A stretch of 64,000 nt of DNA. Origin: Lepidostoma basale. Its lineage: Eukaryota; Arthropoda; Insecta; Trichoptera; Lepidostomatidae. The notes under the pieces were generated by a model. The model was not told the DNA's origin and did no database searches. It worked only from the letters and a program-made list of their open reading frames with translations. A program made the position numbers and the translations under genes. The stretch's first letter is position 1. Every line of letters begins with the position of its first letter. Below, in pieces: positions 43,495-51,128 of this stretch. Location: positions 372,001 to 436,000 of the forward strand of contig JAHDVF020001024.1 in assembly GCA_022606425.2 (NCBI GenBank). Direction: 5' to 3'.

Positions 43495-44453
43495 TACTGA
43501 ACCCACCTATAAATATCAATGCTATAACTGCTTAAGCTTGTGATATTAGCTCCACCTGATGGGGCTACTAAGACGATCTTTAGCCCACCTAGCATGAAGG
43601 GGTCGCTAGCTCCACTCGATCGGCTAATAATCTCTACCGCACGGCTATTAAAGGTGCTATCAGCTACTTTAATAATGCTTTGCCTTGCAAAAAGGCTATT
43701 GTCGCTTGCCCTTCTTAGATCAATATAAAATTCACGGGCACTATTGGCACTACCGCTTATTGTGCCATTAAGCACTACTCTAAAGGCATAAATATAGTTG
43801 CCACTGCCAATAAATTTAATGGTAGGGCTAGTGTAGCTAATAAAGCTACTATCACCTGCTAAGGTTATTGCCGTGCATAGGTTATATTCGCTACCTGCAT
43901 TAATTGCTTGGGTTAATGTTTTAGTTGTATAGGCTACGGTGCTAACATTGCCACTGTCACGCTTACTAGCTAGGCCTGTGTTTAAAGCAGCGGTTGTTGA
44001 CCTAGTAGCTAAATCATCTGTAAGGCCTGTAACATCGGCCATAGCATGGCTATGTATTTTGGCAGGGTATAAACCATCAGCTATAGCTTGTGTAAAGGCA
44101 TCGGCTATTGGTAGTTTGCTGGCCACGGCAGCATCATTAGTTGTCTTGTAATCATTAAAGTCTTCGGCATTAAGCTTAGTGGCCAACTTAACGTTATTAT
44201 CTGCTACATTCTCTTTTACCAAGTTAAGCTCATCAATCGATGCCTTTAAGGCTATCTCATCATTAATCTCCTCTAGTATCGCTTCATCAAGCTTTTGGTC
44301 TAGCTGATCGGTGATGACCACCAAACTACTCTGCACGCTATCAAGCTCTAGCTGGGTAGCAACTCGAGGATCTGCGATGGCCGCATCGATGACCTCACTT
44401 AGGCTATAAAGATCGCAGGTGGTTACTGGTAGGCACGCTTTTTCTTCATCCAT
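43494..44453 (-). CDS. Tail-fibre protein with coiled coils
   Basis: A 319-residue protein: helical, Asp/Ala/Leu-rich N-terminal half with coiled-coil pattern, the tail-fibre-like K-I-H-S-H-A-M-A-D-V-T-G-L near residue 135, and a beta-rich C-terminal domain (about 205-319) likely for receptor binding. It is preceded by the fibre/collar paralogue at 44464 and followed by the lysis genes. Confidence 0.75.
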   Translation of the reverse strand: MDEEKACLPVTTCDLYSLSEVIDAAIADPRVATQLELDSVQSSLVVITDQLDQKLDEAILEEINDEIALKASIDELNLVKENVADNNVKLATKLNAEDFNDYKTTNDAAVASKLPIADAFTQAIADGLYPAKIHSHAMADVTGLTDDLATRSTTAALNTGLASKRDSGNVSTVAYTTKTLTQAINAGSEYNLCTAITLAGDSSFISYTSPTIKFIGSGNYIYAFRVVLNGTISGSANSAREFYIDLRRASDNSLFARQSIIKVADSTFNSRAVEIISRSSGASDPFMLGGLKIVLVAPSGGANITSLSSYSIDIYRWVQ

Positions 44454-44463
44454 TGTTCTATCC

Positions 44464-45249
44464 TTAATCTATTTTTCTAAAGTATTGCCACGTCTCATTA
44501 AGAGGGGCTACTTCGTCACGACGGCCATAACTAGCTGATGAACGAGAAGCACTAAAAGTTGTCGTTGTAGCCCCACTTAAACTGGCGGGGGTTATTGTTG
44601 CGGACGACCCGCTTGGTGCGTCAAAAAAGGCACCAAGCGTCGGCACTAGTCGGGTATTAAAATCACCCGTAATGTTAGGAGCACTATCCTCTTGCAATCC
44701 ACTCTCAAAATCGCTTGCATTACCCCCGCTAAAGCGGATAAAACGTCCGTCGTTTTTTTCTAGTTGCCATAGGCTGTTTAACCAAATATCTTGTGGATGC
44801 GGGGTAAAGGGCGGTCTCATGTAGTATAATGGGGCTAGGTTGGCACTATGCACAATGCTGCCCCGTGCACGGTAGGTTACCACAAAGTCAAGGCCATTAT
44901 TGTCGATGTTAACAAAGAGTTGGCCTAACCGCTCGCCGCTCTGCCTGCCCTGTGCATCAACCGTGCCCGTGTAGAGGCTGTACTCGCTCGTGCTAGGGTT
45001 GACGGCGATATCAACCCGTGTTAATGGATCGCTGTAGCTAGGCTCACCCTCGATCATTGTTACTATCCTAACAATAGGGTCGGCTTCAGGGTTACCATTT
45101 TCATCCAACGGTATCGGCATATGGTTAATAAAAAAGCCAAAAGCATCGGTAAGGTCGGTCATCCTTCTTACCCTATGCTCCTCATTACTAATATTATAAA
45201 CTTGAGTAGCCCCACTACGGGGGTCATAAGCACTATCTCTTATCATCAT
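44464..45249 (-). CDS. Tail fibre/collar-like protein, paralogue B
   Basis: A 261-residue protein paralogous to the gene at 47306. Both have an N-terminal segment (T-D-L-T-D-A-F-G-F versus I-D-D-L-V-D-A-Y-G-F), a middle Y-R-A-R-G-S/Y-R-A-L-G-S motif and a C-terminal G-G-N-A-S-D-F-E-S-G ... D-S-A-P-N-I-T ... S-R-S-S-A-S-Y-G-R-R block, which resembles the GG-x-Q-x-D-A-x-x-N-I-T-G motif of tail-collar fibres. It has its own late-type promoter and good AAAGGAG; ATGATG doublet start. Confidence 0.72.
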   Translation of the reverse strand: MMIRDSAYDPRSGATQVYNISNEEHRVRRMTDLTDAFGFFINHMPIPLDENGNPEADPIVRIVTMIEGEPSYSDPLTRVDIAVNPSTSEYSLYTGTVDAQGRQSGERLGQLFVNIDNNGLDFVVTYRARGSIVHSANLAPLYYMRPPFTPHPQDIWLNSLWQLEKNDGRFIRFSGGNASDFESGLQEDSAPNITGDFNTRLVPTLGAFFDAPSGSSATITPASLSGATTTTFSASRSSASYGRRDEVAPLNETWQYFRKID

Positions 45250-45257
45250 CTCTCCTT

Positions 45258-45306
45258 TAGTCTAAATTATAGACTATAATAAATAATAAGTCAATTTAAT
45301 AGACTA
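45258..45306 (-). promoter_or_regulatory. Late-type promoter with twin operator dyads (fibre copy)
   Basis: Minus strand TTGACT (45294-45289), 17-base spacer, TATAAT (45271-45266). Two 19-base dyads overlap the boxes: TAGTCTAAATTATAGACTA (45258-45276) and AAGTCAATTTAATAGACTA (45288-45306), 30 bases apart. The same arrangement stands before terS (61715-61763). Confidence 0.85.
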
Positions 45307-45515
45307 AAAGTTCTATTATAGCCTGTAGTTCATCAGGCTCTTGTTTATTACCAAAGGCTTGACAAATATATTTTTTATTGCTATCTTTAGCAGGCGGTTA
45401 CTCGCTTCGTCTAGCAGGTAAATATTATTCCCCTGATCATGTTTTTTATAGAGCGATTACTTTAAAAAATTTATTGAATCTATCTTTGTTTTTACTTAAC
45501 AGATAATAGTATCAT
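45296..45515 (-). pseudogene. Possible decayed gene upstream of fibre promoter
   Basis: Open pieces in different frames on the minus strand read like protein: S-K-N-K-D-R-F-N-K-F-F-K-V-I-A-L, then Y-K-K-H-D-Q-G-N-N-I-Y-L-L-D-E-A, then K-K-Y-I-C-Q-A-F-G-N-K-Q-E-P-D ending at a stop at 45296. No start codon is seen. It may be a frameshifted remnant, and the late promoter overlaps its end. Chance cannot be excluded. Confidence 0.28.
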
Positions 45516-45552
45516 TGAAAATGTTTTATGATGAAATCGTGTTACTATAAGT

Positions 45553-45641
45553 TGACATGACGTAATAAAAAACATAAATTGTTAGAGGGGTACAATAATA
45601 CAACTAAATAGTTTCTATTGCTTTATTATTACAATAATAAA
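45553..45641 (+). promoter_or_regulatory. Putative promoter and dyad of the rightward small-gene pair
   Basis: TTGACA at 45553-45558 with TAAATT 17 bases downstream, and a palindrome TTTATTATT-AC-AATAATAAA at 45622-45641 in the leader, just before AGGAGG. The dyad could be an operator or leader hairpin. Confidence 0.45.
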
Positions 45642-45667
45642 ACAATATATTTCATAGGAGGAATATT

Positions 45668-45862
45668 ATGACCAAAGATGAAGAAAAAACAAAGTATACT
45701 GTCGCCGTGAACGAAGCTAAAGCTTTAGGAATCATGGGGGTTCACGTAGCATCTCATCGTAATGTAACAGCTGAAGACATTGAGTATGCAAGTAGGTGGA
45801 TCAAAAAAAATCGTCAACGTACAATTGATGCAGCAAATAAATCTTTGAAAGAAGATAATTAA
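45668..45862 (+). CDS. Small protein 1 of rightward accessory pair
   Basis: A 64-residue charged helical protein (A-K-A-L-G-I-M-G-V-H-V-A-S-H; E-D-I-E-Y-A-S-R-W-I-K-K) of unknown family. ATAGGAGGAATATT before ATG gives a very strong ribosome site. It is on the opposite strand to all surrounding late genes and so is likely expressed in the lysogen. Confidence 0.7.
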   Translation: MTKDEEKTKYTVAVNEAKALGIMGVHVASHRNVTAEDIEYASRWIKKNRQRTIDAANKSLKEDN

Positions 45863-45990
45863 TGGCTCATATTTTCTATCAGCATTTTAATGATGGAAAA
45901 GAATCAATTAATGACTACAAAAGACTTCATAGAAACATGTTAGTTAGTGCTTTTAAGTACTTGGTAACCAATGAAAATGAAGATCTTTAA
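45862..45990 (+). CDS. Small protein 2 of rightward accessory pair (42 aa)
   Basis: A 42-residue frame beginning M-A-H-I-F-Y-Q-H-F-N-D-G, whose ATG overlaps the previous stop codon by one base (TAATG). Followed by a terminator, which makes a two-gene unit convincing. No family recognised; size and coupling would fit a toxin-antitoxin, anti-repressor or defence accessory pair, but nothing specific supports one of these. Confidence 0.6.
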   Translation: MAHIFYQHFNDGKESINDYKRLHRNMLVSAFKYLVTNENEDL

Positions 45991-46008
45991 TCATTCACTA
46001 TAAAAAGC

Positions 46009-46035
46009 AAGGACAGCCCTTAAGCTATCCTTTTT
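46009..46035 (+). terminator. Terminator of rightward small-gene pair
   Basis: AAGGACAGC (46009-46017) pairs with GCTATCCTT (46024-46032) with one mismatch, followed by T residues. It is 19 bases after the second small gene. Confidence 0.68.
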
Positions 46036-46180
46036 CATGGGTTAAGGAAATAGTCAATACTGCTCTTAATGAGTAGTCATTAGGAAGTAATAGCCATAGC
46101 TACCACTCTTACTTTTTACTATTATCATGTTTGAGTTTTTTGTAAAAATGGGTCAAAATATCGGAAGTAACTATGGTTAC

Positions 46181-46714
46181 TTACAGTAACCCTAGATATT
46201 TTAAACGATGTTGCATGGCTTTACTAGAAACCTTAAATACATTAGCATATAGATCGACAGAGACCATTTTAATGCTTTTATTCAGCTCCAATATTCTTTT
46301 TCTAGGCATCAATATTTCAGCAGCATAATTGTTTGCTTCACGTTCTAACTCACTAAAGCCTTCTCTAGCAATTAAAAACTCACAATTAACGGCTTCTTTA
46401 CCTTCATTAATACTTTCTTTAAAATACTTATTAGCTTCACTCTCAAGTTTGCTCCTGTGAAGAACAAAATGAGCTATCTCGTGTGCGATAGTAAACCGCA
46501 TTCGCTCGTAAGTATTATTGCACTTATTGATAACTATTTTATAAATTCGGGTATCTGAATTATAAACTAAAAAACCATCGCCACCTATTGAAAGATCATT
46601 TCTTTTTTCAATTTCTAATCCAAGTTCATCTGCTAACTGTTCTATCATTAATGGCACTTTACCATAGTATGTAATAATAATATTATCAATTTCTTCTTGA
46701 GTAACTACATCCAT
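46181..46714 (-). CDS. ImmA/IrrE-type zinc metallopeptidase
   Basis: A 177-residue protein with the HEIAH zinc motif at 78-82 and downstream Glu in L-E-R-E-A-N-N-Y-A-A-E-I-L-M-P at about 125-140, the classic ImmA/IrrE layout. ImmA of ICEBs1 cleaves its repressor; IrrE cleaves DdrO. No neighbouring HTH repressor is seen; instead the partner gene encodes a membrane protein, with one shared base at the junction (TAATG). Confidence 0.85.
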   Translation of the reverse strand: MDVVTQEEIDNIIITYYGKVPLMIEQLADELGLEIEKRNDLSIGGDGFLVYNSDTRIYKIVINKCNNTYERMRFTIAHEIAHFVLHRSKLESEANKYFKESINEGKEAVNCEFLIAREGFSELEREANNYAAEILMPRKRILELNKSIKMVSVDLYANVFKVSSKAMQHRLKYLGLL

Positions 46715-47199
46715 TATGTTATTTCCTTCTTGGAAAGAATATTTTCGGACTCTTCACTACTTCCTTCATCACTAAGTGATAAAGCTATGCCAAGAGCTTC
46801 TTGCGGTGATCCACCTAAATTTTGGGTTGATTGTGTTATATTCTTAGCTGTAACCCTACTAACTTCTTCATCAATATAGGGTTTTAATCCCTTAACATTA
46901 AAAAATGTGACCGCACCCATTGCCACCGTAAAGACCGTAACAATAACACCTAGCAGCGTAATCATGTTAGCTATCTTATTATTATCGGTTGGCACCACTA
47001 CAGTATCTTTTAGCCCCCAATAACGCCTGCCAGTTTCTATCCATATTTCAATCCAACTCCAACCTATCTTAAATACTAAAACAAGGCATATACAATAAAA
47101 AGCTAAGCGTAAATACTGCCATATCTGCCTGTGGGATAATAGCCATCTTGTACGATCTTTTTTATTTTCACTCTTTTTATCATTATGAGTCAAACCCAT
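46714..47199 (-). CDS. Two-helix membrane protein paired with ImmA-type peptidase
   Basis: A 161-residue protein: basic N-terminus, two membrane segments (about 31-48 and 75-96) separated by a Trp-rich loop (W-S-W-I-E-I-W-I-E), then a Ser/Glu-rich cytoplasmic tail of about 60 residues ending S-K-K-E-I-T. No family recognised. The polar tail would be accessible to the co-translated metallopeptidase; that it is a substrate or anchor is inference. AGGGTGGT precedes the ATG. Confidence 0.68.
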   Translation of the reverse strand: MGLTHNDKKSENKKDRTRWLLSHRQIWQYLRLAFYCICLVLVFKIGWSWIEIWIETGRRYWGLKDTVVVPTDNNKIANMITLLGVIVTVFTVAMGAVTFFNVKGLKPYIDEEVSRVTAKNITQSTQNLGGSPQEALGIALSLSDEGSSEESENILSKKEIT

Positions 47200-47305
47200 A
47201 CCACCCTATATATACTATTTTACCTACTCAGTGTCAAGTATCTCTGTATCACTCATAGCTACCACTCTTACTTTACGATAAATGCTACCTTGCGGCTTTG
47301 GTAAA

Positions 47306-48115
47306 TTATGCTACCCGCTTCCATAAAATAACTGTAAAGTTTTTTGGGGCTACTTCATGACGCCTACCGTAGGCTGCTGATGATCGTGAAGCGTCAAAAA
47401 CTAGCTGTCCAAAGCGTCCAGCTCTACCCGTGGCGTTAGTATCACCTTGATTGTTATGCGTGAATGCCCCACTAGATGTTACATTGGCACCCATATGATT
47501 GTCGTTGAGTACTGCCGTAATGTTAGGGGCACTATCAGGCTGTACTCCACTCTCAAAATTACTCGCCCCACCACCCTCTAGCCTAAAAAAAGCTCCTTGT
47601 AAATCAGGGTACAGATCGGTCATTTTACCCCAGTTAGCTTGGGGGTATAGCTCTTTAGGGCTAGGGCAATAGGGGTATTGGGTATAAACATAGCCTATCG
47701 GTGGGCTTAAGGTTAAGGCGTTAACATTGCTACCCAGTGCTCTGTATACAACGGTTAGCTCTTCACCATCTAACACGCCATTAACAAATATTTGCCCTAT
47801 ACGGTAGTTGCGGTTTATCTGTGGCTCAGCTAAGGTTGTACCGTAGTTACACATAAACTGGTTAGGTAGTAAATTAATGCTGCCTATGCTCTGCTCCGTC
47901 AAGCTTACCCTAACACCATTGCCATCAACATAGGTAACACTGCTAATGGTCGCCTGTGCCCCACTCTTTTTAACAGGCGTCTCGCTCAAGGAAAATCCGT
48001 AGGCATCTACCAAATCATCAATCTTTGTAACCGTGTACTTTTCGGTTAACACAACATCGTTCATCGTTACCGTGCGTGGGTCTAATCGGGCATCAACAAT
48101 TTTTTCTAAACTCAT
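47306..48115 (-). CDS. Tail fibre/collar-like protein, paralogue A
   Basis: A 269-residue paralogue of the gene at 44464, with the C-terminal G-G-G-A-S-N-F-E-S-G ... D-S-A-P-N-I-T ... A-S-R-S-S-A-A-Y-G-R-R block. It lies in normal position after the tail hub and lipoprotein genes; ATG directly follows the previous stop codon. The region between the last 80 residues' motifs differs more, as expected of receptor-binding tips. Confidence 0.72.
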   Translation of the reverse strand: MSLEKIVDARLDPRTVTMNDVVLTEKYTVTKIDDLVDAYGFSLSETPVKKSGAQATISSVTYVDGNGVRVSLTEQSIGSINLLPNQFMCNYGTTLAEPQINRNYRIGQIFVNGVLDGEELTVVYRALGSNVNALTLSPPIGYVYTQYPYCPSPKELYPQANWGKMTDLYPDLQGAFFRLEGGGASNFESGVQPDSAPNITAVLNDNHMGANVTSSGAFTHNNQGDTNATGRAGRFGQLVFDASRSSAAYGRRHEVAPKNFTVILWKRVA

Positions 48116-48616
48116 CTATTTTACTACCCCTTGCCACCTAGTATAGTCAACCCGTAACCTAATTTCATCACCTAGCCCATCCTTTACTATAATATGAAAA
48201 TAGTCAGTTGCATTTCCTGACGGCATTTGATAAAGAGTAAAGGTTACATAATAGCGATCAGGTGGATCTTTATCATTTCGACCATCATTCTTATGACTGA
48301 ATAATGCATTTCCTGCACCAACATTATTGCCTCTCTGGTCATAGCGTACCGTGTACTGGCGTTGTGCAGCAGTAAGCTCAGGGTTCATATTAACATGAAA
48401 ATAAAATTCAACGCGTCCAGCATTGGTTACTAAAGAAACCTGCTGCGGCGTGCCCTCTTGCCAGCGTAGCCTGCCATACTCAATCGGCGGGGCAATCGGT
48501 GGTATCTCATCAGGCTCACCCGTGGGGGGTAGGTAGTGGTACTCTTTAATCACACAGCCTGCCATTAGCATCGCTGTTAAGGCTAGCATCAACCCTTTTA
48601 ATAGCCCACTCTTCAT
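48116..48616 (-). CDS. Phage-encoded lipoprotein in tail module
   Basis: About 166 residues with signal peptide and lipobox M-L-M-A-G-C, then a Pro-rich linker (E-P-D-E-I-P-P-I-A-P-P) and a beta-rich domain. ATG 48616 with AGGGGG upstream; the upstream frame is open but would spoil the signal peptide. A lipid-anchored product in a tail operon suggests superinfection exclusion (receptor masking) or a fibre chaperone; both inferences. Confidence 0.68.
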   Translation of the reverse strand: MKSGLLKGLMLALTAMLMAGCVIKEYHYLPPTGEPDEIPPIAPPIEYGRLRWQEGTPQQVSLVTNAGRVEFYFHVNMNPELTAAQRQYTVRYDQRGNNVGAGNALFSHKNDGRNDKDPPDRYYVTFTLYQMPSGNATDYFHIIVKDGLGDEIRLRVDYTRWQGVVK

Positions 48617-48635
48617 TTCTATCCCCCTTTTATTG

Positions 48636-50294
48636 CTACCTATTAACCAATAAATCATTCATCAGCTTTGCATTATCTTTTAGTGCCTTAGTCTGCTCAA
48701 TAAAATCGTTACCATTTTTACCTAGCTGTACCACCGTCTTTACCGTGCTGCCTACCATCTCTACCTCATGGGCTTCATAGTAGCCAATGTTGCTCTCTAC
48801 AAAACGGCTTAGGCAATAGATGCTATCGATCACTATTACCCCATCCATCGTCAAGGTTAGCTGCTCTACCGCATAGGCCTCAATCTTTACTGCCCTCATC
48901 TGAGGGAAGGCATTAACCGTGTACTCTTTAGCTACACCACGCTCTAGGTAGTTTATCCTTACCTTATGGTCATTAACCATGTAGATAACTAGGCTGTGGC
49001 AACCCGTGTTGCTACCCGCAATAGCCAGTACTCCTTGCCCGGTAAAGCTCCACGCATAGTGGCCTGTGATGTAGTTAAAAAATTGTTCTTTTTGGATAAT
49101 GCTAGGGTCAGGCGGGGTGCTAAATAGTTTATCCTTATCTTTAAAGCTATTATAAACTATTCTTTTATCATAGTCAAGGTAGTTAGTCACGGCATGTTTG
49201 CCCACGCTTAGGCTCTTTTCAAAGTTATAAAGGCTAAACTTGCCCAGCGTTTGGGGTGTTAGGGTAAAAAAGTTTTTAATCAACCTATCCTTAATAGCCC
49301 CATCATCAGCCGTAATTAAAAAGGGCAGGTTAACATTTTGGTGTTTTTTACCATAAACGGCTACGCTATTAGGGTCATGATCGCTAGTAAACTTGCCTAG
49401 CTCATCGCCATTTTGGCTTACCACATAGAGGTCGACGCTGTTAACAATCGCTCCATCATCGCTCTTTAAGTCAACATCGGTGATGGCGTTATCCACAAAG
49501 TATCGGCTCATCTCTAGCATCTCTTGGTCGTAAAAGTAAAAGTCGCCTGCTACATCAACGCCATAGGCTACCTTGCCGCCAATAACGCCTAGGCCATTAA
49601 TAATCTCCATCGGTGTTTTATCGATAAAAAAGATGCTCGACAATATAATGCTATCATCCACCATAATTTTATCGGCCTTTATATCGCTATTAAAAATAGG
49701 GCTCTCGCCTTGGGCATTAACAAATTCGCTAATGGCATTTAAAAAATAGATGACATTACTTTTAAGGGTCGCAGGGTTAGGGTTGTTGATGTCAGCAATT
49801 TTACCTATCGCCCCTAGGCGGTTAAACTGGCTATAGCCCCTAATGCTTAGCATACCATCCTTAACGGTGATGCTATCGCTATAAATTTTACCTATTTTTT
49901 CAGCATTTAATACAAATTCAATCAGCATATCGCCGTAGTAGGCAATATCGCCATTGTACAGCACATTAAACTCTGCCTCTTTAAGGCCACCCTGCTTATG
50001 ATACTTTAGTAGGCTATACATAATATCCTCTTGCAGGCTATTAAATACCTCGATAATCTCATTACTTTTGTTTCTAAAAATAACCTGAAAATAGCTAGTA
50101 GACTCTACAAATTTAAATCTATTTTTTAAGCTATCAGCATAGTTACCTTCACTCCATGAGGTAGCACAGCTAGCACTAATGGTCGACAGGCCATAGAAGC
50201 TTGCATCGATGATCTCTAACTCAACGATCAATGGCTCATGCGTGGCCACACTCAGTAAGCATTCGCTATAAATTTTTTCGCTAGCTATACTCAT
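48636..50294 (-). CDS. Tail hub/Tal-like protein
   Basis: A 552-residue beta-rich protein encoded right after Dit, the usual place for the tail-hub (Tal/gp27-like) protein. I recognise no specific motif. The C-terminal 40 residues look coiled (V-V-Q-L-G-K-N-G-N-D-F-I-E-Q-T-K-A-L). No peptidase domain is evident. Assignment rests on position and size. Confidence 0.6.
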   Translation of the reverse strand: MSIASEKIYSECLLSVATHEPLIVELEIIDASFYGLSTISASCATSWSEGNYADSLKNRFKFVESTSYFQVIFRNKSNEIIEVFNSLQEDIMYSLLKYHKQGGLKEAEFNVLYNGDIAYYGDMLIEFVLNAEKIGKIYSDSITVKDGMLSIRGYSQFNRLGAIGKIADINNPNPATLKSNVIYFLNAISEFVNAQGESPIFNSDIKADKIMVDDSIILSSIFFIDKTPMEIINGLGVIGGKVAYGVDVAGDFYFYDQEMLEMSRYFVDNAITDVDLKSDDGAIVNSVDLYVVSQNGDELGKFTSDHDPNSVAVYGKKHQNVNLPFLITADDGAIKDRLIKNFFTLTPQTLGKFSLYNFEKSLSVGKHAVTNYLDYDKRIVYNSFKDKDKLFSTPPDPSIIQKEQFFNYITGHYAWSFTGQGVLAIAGSNTGCHSLVIYMVNDHKVRINYLERGVAKEYTVNAFPQMRAVKIEAYAVEQLTLTMDGVIVIDSIYCLSRFVESNIGYYEAHEVEMVGSTVKTVVQLGKNGNDFIEQTKALKDNAKLMNDLLVNR

Positions 50295-51128
50295 CTAAAT
50301 GTACCATCGCCGTCGTAGCAGTAGGCTGCTAAGCTGTACTAAGCCATCGGCTCTTATTACTAGCTCGCTCAAGCCTGCAGGTAGCTCAAAAAAGCCACTA
50401 TCAAGCGATAAATTTTTAGTAGCACTCACCGCCTCGCCATCGGCACTAATGTATCTTAGTGTTCTGCTGCTGCTATCAAGCTCAAGCATGGTAAAGTCAG
50501 ATCCCAAACCCACCATGTCATTAAGAGTCAGGTTATCGCCTTGGTTAACAAGGTAAAACTGTAAGAATGATAGAGGCTCTAAAATCTCTAGTTCAATAAA
50601 TATCGAACTTGCTATACCGCTCTCATTATTGAGGCTTACCGTTAAGTCGGTAAAAGGCTCACTGATATCTTTGTTACCCCGCACCATACGGTTAATAATC
50701 GGCAGGGTAATGTCAATGCTGCTCTCATTAAAGCTTTCAAAGTATGGCCTAAGCAGAGTAACGGTAAGAGTAAAATCGCCCCCACGGTCAAAGCCTCCCG
50801 TACTCCATGCTATGCCCGCACTTGGTATGGCCACTTTTTGGTAGCCTATGCGTAGCCCATCATCATATTTTAGATAGGTGCTTTTTTGAATATAGCCTAA
50901 TAGCTCATTATATCGCTCAATATTCATCATAATAAAGCCCGTAAAGATAAGCTCTTTAGAGCCTATACGGTTACTTCCTATCTGCGTGCTACCACTTAAG
51001 TAGCTATTCTCTATAATATTAGGGTTGTTATCATACTCGCCCGTCTCTAGCGTGTTACAGCCATTAAATAGATCATCGATGGTGATTAAATCATTTAAAT
51101 CTTTATCAAGCAGTGTAAAGGTAATCAT
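50295..51128 (-). CDS. Distal tail protein (Dit-like)
   Basis: A 277-residue protein with the Sipho_tail/Dit pattern: N-terminal domain with G-S-N-R-I-G-S-K-E-L-I-F-T-G, Y-L-K-Y-D-D-G-L-R at about 85 and C-terminal galectin-like beta-sandwich (about 150-277). Its start overlaps the tape-measure stop (ATGA), and the tail hub gene follows directly. Confidence 0.72.
   Translation of the reverse strand: MITFTLLDKDLNDLITIDDLFNGCNTLETGEYDNNPNIIENSYLSGSTQIGSNRIGSKELIFTGFIMMNIERYNELLGYIQKSTYLKYDDGLRIGYQKVAIPSAGIAWSTGGFDRGGDFTLTVTLLRPYFESFNESSIDITLPIINRMVRGNKDISEPFTDLTVSLNNESGIASSIFIELEILEPLSFLQFYLVNQGDNLTLNDMVGLGSDFTMLELDSSSRTLRYISADGEAVSATKNLSLDSGFFELPAGLSELVIRADGLVQLSSLLLRRRWYI

Larger units (their letters stand above)
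46095..47274. repeat. 21-bp direct repeats bracketing the ImmA/membrane-protein cassette
   Basis: CATAGCTACCACTCTTACTTT occurs exactly at 46095-46115 and 47254-47274, outside the two-gene cassette 46181-47199. The flanking bases differ, so the identity is sharp at both ends. Confidence 0.9.

Noticed and set aside
43494..44453. Collagen-like repeats in the tail fibre
   Set aside because: No Gly-x-y periodicity; the repetitive look comes from Ala/Asp/Leu coiled-coil sequence.
45668..45990. Calling the rightward small pair a toxin-antitoxin system
   Set aside because: Size and coupling would fit, but neither protein shows a known toxin or antitoxin motif.
46037..46180. A 20-codon minus-strand frame near the left 21-bp repeat
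   Set aside because: No ribosome site and no protein-like features; the repeat itself is the more reliable signal.
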